DNA from: CAWCDJ01 sp963778675 | GTDB taxonomy: Bacteria > Acidobacteriota > Terriglobia > Bryobacterales > Bryobacteraceae | Direction: 5' to 3' | DNA: 64,000 bases | NCBI GenBank assembly: GCA_963778675.1 | Contig: CAVZVI010000008.1 | Location: 1 to 64,000 of the forward strand | Shown here: one piece after another, positions 25,581 through 32,998 of the stretch | Layout: each line of letters begins with the position of its first letter | Position numbering within the stretch: the first letter of the stretch is position 1 | Notes under the pieces: model-generated | Databases searched by the model: none | Seen by the model: only the letters and a program-made list of their open reading frames with translations | Told to the model about the DNA's origin: nothing | Translations under genes and position numbers: made by a program

Positions 25581-27008
25581 CTATTGTAGCCTCGTGTACT
25601 CCGCCTTGGCTTCCTTCAGGATGGGGATGTCTCGGTCGGCGTCTTTCCAGAGCGTGAGGAAGCCCTCATAGGCGGCACGGGCCCTGGCCCTGTCGCCCTG
25701 CAAGGCGTACGCACGTGCCAGTCCCAGCCGGGCCAGCGCGCCCCATGGGAAGTTCCCGACCAGTCCTCGGTGGTCGATGAATTTCTGGAACTCCGCTGAA
25801 GCTCGGTGGCCGTCGTGCAGCATGAGATAGGCTTGCCCGCGTACATAAACGCGATTCATGCATATCGCGAGGTTCATCAGGGCGCTAAGGTCGATCGTGC
25901 TCGCCGCGTTCAATAGCTCGATTGCCCGGTTCGGGTCTTTACGTTCCAGGGCGACCCCGGAACGGATCGTGGGCAGCCAATACGTCTGGACCAGCGTGTC
26001 CAGCGGGAAGGTCTTGGCGAGTTCGGCCGCCAACTTCTCCGCCCCCGCCGTATCGCCTGCCCGCGCCAGGGCAAGCGCCGCGATCGCCCGCACATCACGA
26101 TTCGGGCCCAGCTTCAACGCCGCATTGGCCTCGGCACGCGCTTCTTCCCGGTTTCCTGATTCCACCTCGCGCAGCGCCGCTGCTGCCTGATAAGCCGCGG
26201 CCGACTCTTTGGCTTCGTTACGTTGGGCTGAATCCATTGCCCGCCTAGTCAGCTCATGCGCGTTCTTCAGCTTGCCGTACCAACCTTCTGTGTCCGCTTG
26301 TGCGGCCAGCAACAGGTCTTCCGCGCCCGGTTTGCCCATGGCGGCCGAGACCAACTGTGCCATTTGCGCCGAATTGCCCTTCAGAAAAGCAAACCAGTAA
26401 AAGCTCTGGAGCAGCAACTCGTTCTCTGGCCTGCGCCCTTTCGCCTGCTGGTATATTGTCTCCGCTTCATCCAGCCGGTTGAGGACCGCGTAGTCGAAGA
26501 TCAAGTTTAGATAGGTGAGCGCGCTACCTGGATCCAGGTACAACGCCTCACGATATTCCTCCAATGCCCTCTCCCAGTTTCCCAGCAGGGCAGAGACCCA
26601 TCCTAGGGTCCGGTAAGACGTGACGTCTCTCGGATAGATCTGCTGCCACAACTCCGCGTTCTGCGCCGCCTTCTCCAGTTCTCCGGTCGCAAATATGTAG
26701 TAGCAAGACCCGATCAAGAGCCGCTCTTTTTCGCTGACCTTCTCTCGCAGCGCGTAAGCCTTGCGTGCATTTTCGGCCGCCCGTGCTGCTTCGCCGAGAG
26801 TATTGTAGTAAGCCGACATATAGGCGTAGGCCGTCGCGAAACCAGGGTCAAGGTCCAGCGCACGTTTGAGGAAGGGCAGCTCGGCGGTGACGCCTTTGAC
26901 ATGGAGGGCTTTTACTGCAAGGCTGAAGGCTTTCAGCGCTTCCAGGGATGGTGTGGTCGCTTCCTCCACGGGCGTGGCGTACTTCTGCACTTGAAGACTC
27001 GCACCCAC
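25581..27008 (-). CDS. TPR protein, probably the detached C-terminal part of a Ser/Thr kinase
   Basis: 475 residues from GTG 27008. The opening QKYATPVEEATTPSLEALKAFSL is the linker that in acidobacterial TPR-type kinases follows the membrane helix, and about 40-460 are tetratricopeptide repeats ending FLTLWKDADRDIPILKEA. No kinase domain or signal peptide precedes it: upstream codons run only seven residues to a stop. The gene has probably lost its 5' end, yet 475 codons remain open, so it is young or still used. It converges on protease 2, as the scar at 21051 does on protease 1. Confidence 0.7.
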   Translation of the reverse strand: MGASLQVQKYATPVEEATTPSLEALKAFSLAVKALHVKGVTAELPFLKRALDLDPGFATAYAYMSAYYNTLGEAARAAENARKAYALREKVSEKERLLIGSCYYIFATGELEKAAQNAELWQQIYPRDVTSYRTLGWVSALLGNWERALEEYREALYLDPGSALTYLNLIFDYAVLNRLDEAETIYQQAKGRRPENELLLQSFYWFAFLKGNSAQMAQLVSAAMGKPGAEDLLLAAQADTEGWYGKLKNAHELTRRAMDSAQRNEAKESAAAYQAAAALREVESGNREEARAEANAALKLGPNRDVRAIAALALARAGDTAGAEKLAAELAKTFPLDTLVQTYWLPTIRSGVALERKDPNRAIELLNAASTIDLSALMNLAICMNRVYVRGQAYLMLHDGHRASAEFQKFIDHRGLVGNFPWGALARLGLARAYALQGDRARARAAYEGFLTLWKDADRDIPILKEAKAEYTRLQ

Positions 27009-27699
27009 GACTAGGGCCAGAGCCGGTCTCTATTCCGAAAAAAGAGGTGCAGCGACTACCTGCCGGCGCAGTTCGAATTGGGGCCATTTGGGACCCTGGA
27101 AGACAAGTACCGGTGGGACTTCATCTTTGCGCTGACCTACAGCCACATGTGATAGCTTCGACCGCGCTGTTCCAGACTGGAACGCCGCGAGGATGACGGA
27201 GTTCGAAGAAGGATATTCCGAGAAATATTGCCTTCCACGTCCAGCACCGTGAGAATTCACGTGTAGTCGTGTGGCCACAGGAGTCGAGGTTTGACTATGC
27301 CCAAAACAATGCCCACTCCCTGCATAGACAGAGCGTGACGGGTTTCGACAAGGAGTCGCTCCATCAAGCGCAAGTTCTTGATCCGGAACAACCTGTCGAA
27401 TTCGGTCGTACCCGCTATGCCCACAGGCAACTTATTAATTTTCCTCGTCTTCCTGGTTCGGGGCCAGGAGGTCGACTGTCTCTGGTCCTGATCAACGTTC
27501 GTTCGGAGGCGTCAGGTCTGGCGGGCAACAATTCTCGGTAGTAATGTTCTTTCAGGCAATTCCGAGATTCTTCGGTCCTAGCGATCAAAACTGCGCTGCG
27601 CCGTATAGTGCCGAACTTGGCTCGAGCTAGCAAGACTGGCACTGGGCCGTGAAGAGCGAAAAAATCCGAGAACATTTGCCTCCAAGGTCGTCGTTGTTG
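27009..27699. other. Degenerate gap
   Basis: No intact gene is visible. A plus-strand reading ending near 27153 (YLPAQFELGPFGTLEDKYRW and a few more residues to a stop) looks protein-like, but I do not recognise it. The remainder shows no family signature. It probably holds debris from the loss of the kinase 5' end. Confidence 0.4.
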
Positions 27700-27990
27700 G
27701 GCACTGCGATATTTCATCCGTGGGGTCACCGCGTAAAGGAACGCACTCCATGTCCAGATTAGAAGAAAAACGCGGTGTCGCCGTTTCTGCAGGCTTAGAA
27801 CAACGCGATTGACGGAATCCTGCATCGCCAGCAGTCCCATGTCAGACGCGGCGGTGACCATAAAGCCAAGTCTCTCCAAGGCCGCCTTGACGTCGCTAGA
27901 ATCGTGGCTGGGATTGACCAGCGGATTCCGGGGATAGGCCGAATTGCCGATCACGAGCGCGACCCGGCGCAGTTGTAGCTCGCCCCAGCA
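27700..27990 (-). pseudogene. Remnant of a caspase-like (peptidase C14) gene
   Basis: The reverse strand encodes LRRVALVIGNSAYPRNPL, then ALERLGFMVTAASDM and DSVNRVVLSLQ, the first strands and helices of a caspase-like fold. After a frameshift it continues DTAFFF, a stop, and SGHG, which holds the catalytic histidine. The order and spacing match prokaryotic C14 proteins (VIGN.AY, L...GF.V, SGHG). A frameshift and an in-frame stop show that it is dead, and the cysteine-bearing half is not recognisable. Confidence 0.75.
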
Positions 27991-28045
27991 ATTTCCCTAG
28001 CAATTTCTCCGAAAGGGGATCCCAAGAGGACCTCAACGCGATTCT

Positions 28046-28131
28046 GCACCATCGTAAGATCAACAGGTTGCCGCTGGCCGCAATGCCTCCGGAGCAAAAG
28101 GTCGGTGATTCGAATCCACTCGGGCGTACCA
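28046..28131 (+). pseudogene. Degenerate tRNA-Arg(CCG)
   Basis: The stretch aligns along its length with a tRNA-Arg: GCACC start, TCAACAGG D-loop, loop CTCCGGA with anticodon CCG, AAGGTCGG variable region, TTCGAAT T-loop and a GTACCA end. It is about 9 bases too long, the acceptor pairs poorly (GCACCAT with CGGGCGT), the anticodon stem keeps only three pairs, and the T-stem has an A-C mismatch. It cannot fold well and is taken as a pseudo-tRNA. From here to 28251 nothing else is visible. Confidence 0.65.
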
Positions 28132-28251
28132 CATTCCAAAGAACTTATCGTTCCACTCCAAAACAACAGGTACACAATTGGTCCGAAGGATTCTGCGCGG
28201 ATGCGCGTATTGGCACTGCGGGCTCTTCTCCTGTGCTGTGGAGCGACGCTC

Positions 28252-29508
28252 TCACGCTGCAGCAGCTTTTGCCAGGACTTCGCGAAGGCGCCGGGCCACG
28301 ATAGCGTCCTCACCGGGTTGGAGCATCCAAACACCCACGACGATCGTGTGTTCGTCCGTCGGAAGCCCGCCGGCACGGTTCCGACCCGTTCCAGGGTTGA
28401 GTTCAATACTCGGATTGCCCCGACGTAGTTCGGCCGCGACCGCCATAGGCGAGATCTTCACGCGCTGCTGGTCATAGCGGATCAACAAGTGCGGGACCGC
28501 ATTGGCGGCGACGCCGGGAACGGCGATCGTGGAACTAAGGCTCGGAATACTCTTCAGCTGTGATGCGATGCGATCCGCCCGCCGTCGAAATTCGGTTTCC
28601 ATGCCGGCATCGGATTGCGCCAAAAACCAGTCCAACGCTGCCACCATTCCGACGATCTGTTCCTTGGCCACTTTCATGCCCCTGCCGACGGTATCCGAGA
28701 AGGGCGAGTTGTTCAATGCAGCCGCGGCGACGAGTTCCTTTTTCCCTAGTAGAAGTCCAGCATTCTGGGGACCCCGAATCCCCTTGCCACCGGAAAAGGT
28801 CACAAGATCGAATCCCATCTCCGTGTACTTCCAGAGATTGGCAATCGGCGGCACATCTGCGGCGGCGTCGTTGAAGCAAGGAACGCCACGATCGTGGCTC
28901 GCACGGATCCAGTCTTCGCGACCGATCTGGCCACCTTCCGCGGCGTTGAAGAAGTGCGTCATCACCGTACGATCGTTGAACGCTGCCTGGTACTCGCCCA
29001 TCGTCTCGACTTCGACGAATCGCGCGCCACAGTTGCGAAGGGCGTGGTCGTACTCGTACCGGTGGGCCCTCTGGACGATCACCTCGTTCTTGAGACCGGA
29101 AAGATCTGTGGGGATATTGTGGATGGCGGCCCGGTTCGCTCTCGTCATGCAGGCGGCCATGCCGAGCGTCAGGGCGGATGCAGCGCCATCGGTCACGAGG
29201 GCCGCCTCGCAGTGAAGCAGCCGGGCGATGTATTCTCCGGCCGCGGTCTGCAAGTCAGCCAGGCGAACCGGATGCCTGGCCGCGCGAGCAACCGCGGCCT
29301 GAACGGCGGGTGGCATGATCGAGGCCGTGAGGGCCGTGTAGGTGCCCGCCGCATTGATAATCTTGGCGACACCCAGTTTTTGGTAGTAGTCTTCGCCCTC
29401 CGGCGGGCGCGAATCGGCCGCTTCGAGAGTCCGGGTCACCCCGGCTGCCGCCAGCAGCCCATTGACCCCTCCCAGAAATCTACGGCGTGTACTCCCAAGT
29501 ATGTGCAT
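28252..29508 (-). CDS. SelA-like PLP-dependent lyase/transferase with Tat signal
   Basis: ATG 29508 follows AAGGAGG by 5 bp; 418 residues. TRRRFLGG at 7-14 and the following hydrophobic stretch form a twin-arginine signal. The rest is a fold-type I PLP enzyme close to SelA/DgaE: ALVTDGAASAL near 103-113, FNDAAAD with Asp214, and SGGKGIRGPQ with the PLP lysine Lys242. SelA makes selenocysteyl-tRNA; shorter relatives are D-glucosaminate-6-phosphate ammonia-lyases. Export and the sugar-acid neighbours favour a small-molecule role. It is the last gene of a three-gene reverse set. Confidence 0.88.
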   Translation of the reverse strand: MHILGSTRRRFLGGVNGLLAAAGVTRTLEAADSRPPEGEDYYQKLGVAKIINAAGTYTALTASIMPPAVQAAVARAARHPVRLADLQTAAGEYIARLLHCEAALVTDGAASALTLGMAACMTRANRAAIHNIPTDLSGLKNEVIVQRAHRYEYDHALRNCGARFVEVETMGEYQAAFNDRTVMTHFFNAAEGGQIGREDWIRASHDRGVPCFNDAAADVPPIANLWKYTEMGFDLVTFSGGKGIRGPQNAGLLLGKKELVAAAALNNSPFSDTVGRGMKVAKEQIVGMVAALDWFLAQSDAGMETEFRRRADRIASQLKSIPSLSSTIAVPGVAANAVPHLLIRYDQQRVKISPMAVAAELRRGNPSIELNPGTGRNRAGGLPTDEHTIVVGVWMLQPGEDAIVARRLREVLAKAAAA

Positions 29509-29564
29509 GGATACCTCCTTGTGAAAGCTCGGCGGCCCACCCATGGATTTCCGCGGCGCCGCCT

Positions 29565-30866
29565 TCATGCACCCACAATGGCGGGGTACACCTTGCGGAT
29601 GGCAGTCACCGCATCTTCCGTGTCGCGCCTGGTGTACTTCGGCCCGATCATGACACCGGCGAAACGGCTGAGAATATCGAGCGTGCGCGGACAGCATTCC
29701 CGGCCGTAACGAATCGATTGCCCGCGCTCCGAAGCAAACGATGGCCATCGCGGAGTGACGGTGACCTTCTGTTCGATTTCCGGAACCACCGGCAAAACAA
29801 CCGAACCGGCCGGGCCGGCAACAGGGACGCCTTCCGCCTTCATGGCATCGGCATAGCGCTGCCGTTCGTCGCTGGACCGAAAAGCGAGAAAGACTCCCGT
29901 GCCGAGCTCACCTTCCGCATCGGGCAGGTGGCGCAGGCGCAGGCCGGGAAGATCGTGAATGCCGCCGTAGACGCGGCGGGCGTTGCGGCGCACGTCGGCA
30001 ATGATGGTGTCCAGCTTGCGCAACTGCGCCAACAGGACTCCGCCCGTGAACTCATTCATGCGGTAGTTCAGGCCGGGCATGTAATGGAGCCTGACCGGGA
30101 AATCGCGGCGAACCGTGACGTCGTGGAAGCGCACGGCGCGCTCAAAAAGATAGGGATCACTGGTAACCAGCGCACCGCCTTCGCCGGCCGTAATCGTCTT
30201 GCTTTGTTGCAGGCTGTAGATTCCCATATCGCCCAGAGATCCGAGCGGGCGTCCTTTGTAACTGGCGCCGACGCTCTGGCTGCAGTCTTCGAGCACCTTG
30301 AGGCGATATTTGCGGGCGAGAGCGAGGATGGGGTCCATGTCGGCGGGACTGCCTTGCAGATGTACCGCCATGATCACCTTGGTTTGCGGTGTAATGCGGT
30401 GCTCGATGTCCGCTGCATCGATATTGAACGAATCGTCGATCTCGGCAAAGACCGGCAGCGCGCCTGCCTGGATCACGGTGGAGTAGCAGGAGTACCAGGT
30501 CCAGGCGGGAATGATGACCTCGTCGCCGGGGCCGACTTCCAGCGCCGCCATGGCGGTGTGGAGGGCGGCCGTGCCGGAGGTGACCGCCAAAGCATACTTC
30601 GTCTGCATGCGCGCGGCGTATTCGTTCTCGAAGATGGCGACCTTCGACTTATCGAGGGGGTTAGCGAAGCGGAAGGGCTTACGGCTTTGGAGCACTTCGG
30701 AGAGCTGCGTCTGTTCCTTGTCGTCGTAATAGAGCGGGCCCCAGTTAGCGGTGCCCAGGGGCTGGGAGCGGACGGGCGTGCCGCCGTCGGCCGCCAGTTG
30801 CGGCGCGGCGCCGGCGGGGGCGAGGGTCGCCGCGGCCGCGGCTCCCAGAAAGGCTCTGCGATCCAT
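29565..30866 (-). CDS. DegT/DnrJ/EryC1/StrS-family aminotransferase with Tat signal
   Basis: 433 residues, with an AGGAGG-type ribosome site. MDRRAFLGAAAAA is a twin-arginine signal. The catalytic body has SGTAALH near 97-103, LEDCSQSVGA with Asp194, and SLQQSKTITAGEGG with the PLP lysine at 223. The family normally aminates nucleotide-sugars or cyclitols in the cytoplasm; acidobacteria and planctomycetes also carry exported versions. It lies between SelA-like and mannonate-dehydratase-like genes, with gaps of 56 and 67 bp and separate strong ribosome sites. The exported substrate is unknown. Confidence 0.9.
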   Translation of the reverse strand: MDRRAFLGAAAAATLAPAGAAPQLAADGGTPVRSQPLGTANWGPLYYDDKEQTQLSEVLQSRKPFRFANPLDKSKVAIFENEYAARMQTKYALAVTSGTAALHTAMAALEVGPGDEVIIPAWTWYSCYSTVIQAGALPVFAEIDDSFNIDAADIEHRITPQTKVIMAVHLQGSPADMDPILALARKYRLKVLEDCSQSVGASYKGRPLGSLGDMGIYSLQQSKTITAGEGGALVTSDPYLFERAVRFHDVTVRRDFPVRLHYMPGLNYRMNEFTGGVLLAQLRKLDTIIADVRRNARRVYGGIHDLPGLRLRHLPDAEGELGTGVFLAFRSSDERQRYADAMKAEGVPVAGPAGSVVLPVVPEIEQKVTVTPRWPSFASERGQSIRYGRECCPRTLDILSRFAGVMIGPKYTRRDTEDAVTAIRKVYPAIVGA

Positions 30867-30933
30867 GGAGAGACCTCCTTCTGCTGAGAATCAGTTTACG
30901 CTTCACGAGCGCGGGCGGAAAGGTGATTGGCCT

Positions 30934-32139
30934 CTAGGCCCTGGCTTCCCGGTTGGCGCGGTCCCGAAGTGCGCGCATGTAGGCGATGCTGTAAGCGAGA
31001 GCGGCCCGGCCGTAGGCATCCCCTCCGCCTCTTCCGGCGGACGCACCACCGGCCACCCTTTCCGGGCCCATCCGCGGGACGTGATCGGGGATCACGATGC
31101 CATCGTAATCGACGTCGCGAAGCGCCTTCATGATCTTGTACATGTCGTAATAGCCGTTGTCCATGAATGTCTCGATAAAGTGAGGCAACGGAGCAGTGAC
31201 ATTGCGGAAATGGATCTTGAAGATCTTTTTCTGAGCGCCGAAGTAACGGATCATTTCCTCCGGATCCTTGCCGGTCAACGCTTTGCCGCCCTCCAGCCAC
31301 GTTCCACAGCACAGACAAAGGCCCACGTTGGGGCTGTCGGCGATTTCCATAGCCCGCTTGTAGCCTTCGAAGTTGGCGAAGATACAGCGCGGAACACCGG
31401 CCAGCACGGGCGCCGGTGGATCATCCGGGTGTATGCCGATCCGGACACCCGCCTCTTCGGCGACGGGCACCACCTGTTTGATGAAATAGGTGTAGTTGTC
31501 CCAGATCTCCTCTTTCGTGAAAACCCGGCCGTGTGAGAGAGGCTCCTTGTAGATCTTGCCGGCCCAGACGCCCTGGCGGTTGGGGCTCGCCAGGTCGAGC
31601 TCCCTGGTATCGCAACCACGGGTCTTTGCCCGGCCGCTGCTCCAGATGCCGTTGCCCATATGGGCATAGGTGGTGTAGTGGATGCCGGCTTTCCCGAGGT
31701 AACGCAGATAGTTCTTGTATTCTTCGATTTTCTGGTCGCGTCCGGGAAGGTTGAGCGTGACTTCCGGCATGTTGTGGAGACTGCCACTGGGCCCGACCCC
31801 ACTGCCGACGTTATAGACCTTGATCCCGGCGGCTTCGTAACGTTCCCGCATTCTGATGAAGCTCTCGGCATTGGCCGTATCCGGCGTTGCGCCGAGGCTC
31901 ACGTATTCCACACCAATCTGCTGGAGGAATAGCAGGTCGTCGTCGGTCGGATCGGCCCTGTACGACGTCGCGATCTTTATGCCTGGCGGGTTCGGATGCA
32001 CCGTGGCAGGAGCATTTTCCTGGGACGCAAGGAACGCAGCCGTCCCAAGTGCCCCGCCCAGAGCCATTTTGCCGAATCGTCTTCTTCCGGCATCAAACGC
32101 CGGATCTTCCGCTTTTCTCGTCGTCTCAGGAATGCTCAT
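30934..32139 (-). CDS. Mannonate dehydratase/sugar isomerase-like TIM-barrel protein with Tat signal
   Basis: ATG 32139 with GGAGG 8 bp upstream gives 401 residues; the longer open frame upstream is not supported. GRRRFGKMALGG is the twin-arginine motif, followed by a hydrophobic segment to about residue 42. The body resembles UxuA: WDNYTYFIKQVVPVAEEAG, then IHPDDPP, LCCGTW and FKIHFRNV provide metal-binding His, Asp and Cys residues. UxuA dehydrates mannonate to 2-keto-3-deoxygluconate; whether this exported relative does so is unknown. It is the first gene of the set. Confidence 0.87.
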   Translation of the reverse strand: MSIPETTRKAEDPAFDAGRRRFGKMALGGALGTAAFLASQENAPATVHPNPPGIKIATSYRADPTDDDLLFLQQIGVEYVSLGATPDTANAESFIRMRERYEAAGIKVYNVGSGVGPSGSLHNMPEVTLNLPGRDQKIEEYKNYLRYLGKAGIHYTTYAHMGNGIWSSGRAKTRGCDTRELDLASPNRQGVWAGKIYKEPLSHGRVFTKEEIWDNYTYFIKQVVPVAEEAGVRIGIHPDDPPAPVLAGVPRCIFANFEGYKRAMEIADSPNVGLCLCCGTWLEGGKALTGKDPEEMIRYFGAQKKIFKIHFRNVTAPLPHFIETFMDNGYYDMYKIMKALRDVDYDGIVIPDHVPRMGPERVAGGASAGRGGGDAYGRAALAYSIAYMRALRDRANREARA

Positions 32140-32243
32140 TGGCCAACCTCCGTCCTCACAAGGGAAGCTTTTGAAGAGCTGACAGTCTAGCACGCACCAG
32201 TGTACTTCAATCCTATTTCGCGTGAGGCTCCGTAAGGCCCGCG

Positions 32244-32260
32244 CTGCCGCAGGGCGGCAG
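32244..32260 (-). terminator. Hairpin after the small membrane gene
   Basis: CTGCCGC and GCGGCAG form a perfect 7-bp stem with an AGG loop, 12 bp beyond the stop of the 50-residue gene in the direction of transcription. There is no clear T-run. Confidence 0.4.
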
Positions 32261-32271
32261 GCTCGTCCTAT

Positions 32272-32424
32272 TCAGCGCGCAATCAGATACAAAGCGCTGA
32301 AGTAAGCAACCGCCATCCCGAGAATTGAGAAGCTCAGAATCAGGGGCATGCGCGCGGAACGTCGTGCCGCCGCCTCCGTAGCTTCCTGCTCGTTAAGTTC
32401 TTTCTTACTTACCAGGACTCTCAT
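32272..32424 (-). CDS. Small single-helix membrane protein, 50 residues
   Basis: ATG 32424 is preceded by AGGAGG with 8-bp spacing, which decides the start over a much longer open frame of shadow-like composition. The product begins MRVLVSKKELNEQEATEAAA, has a basic stretch RRSARMP, and ends in one membrane helix (about 31-48). No family is recognised; the topology suggests a membrane-anchored short cytoplasmic domain. Confidence 0.6.
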   Translation of the reverse strand: MRVLVSKKELNEQEATEAAARRSARMPLILSFSILGMAVAYFSALYLIAR

Positions 32425-32998
32425 CGCATTGACCTCCTCTCGACTGGGGCCGGCCGTTCGCATCACGAGCAGCAGTCCCTTTCCGCTCAAGGCCTTCTCA
32501 GCACTCAACAGCGTTGCAGAAAGCCATTCCACATACTGGGAGCGTACATCGAAATCGGATTTCTGAACAGAGCTTTTACATAGCTTGACGCGAATTTCAA
32601 CACAATATGGGATTGAGAGGTCGTTATATCCGGTGTTGCGGTTCCGAATCGCGCAGTTTGTTGAGAAATACCGCAGCATGACGGCCGTGAATCTGGCACT
32701 GCGCCCCGGCTGACTACTCGCCTCGACGCCCGCACGCGGCGAAACTGCATCCCGAGGACTTTTGGTCTGTTTCCAGACGTCCAAATCGGCGGCAAGGCCT
32801 TTCGCTCGCACAACCGAGAGCGCCATTTGGTAACATTCCACGCAGCGGGGTGAGTAGACTTCTCGATTTCGTCAGTTCCTCCGCTCGTGTGCCCGACCGA
32901 AGGTCGAAGCCGCGTGGTGGCTGCCGGTGAAGGGCTGAACGCAAATCTGGGGGCTTGCGAAAGGAACCGTAATCCAAAACTGAGGGAGAGAGTCGGGC
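32425..32998. other. Intergenic region without a supported gene
   Basis: The reverse open frame that extends the small gene to 32841 lacks a ribosome site and has no family signature. The region presumably holds the promoters of the small gene and of the sensor kinase, whose GTG at 32999 follows GAGGGAGAGAG. Confidence 0.45.

Noticed and set aside
27415..27954. 179-codon reverse open frame taken as an intact gene
   Set aside because: Only the first 60 residues are caspase-like; the rest is out of frame with the SGHG block, so it is a broken gene.
27951..28406. 151-codon reverse frame containing PEWIRITDLLLRRH
   Set aside because: That phrase is the usual false translation across a tRNA 3' end; the region is the pseudo-tRNA-Arg.
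32425..32841. Upstream extension of the 50-residue gene to 189 codons
   Set aside because: It has no ribosome site at its start and no family match; AGGAGG marks the shorter start.
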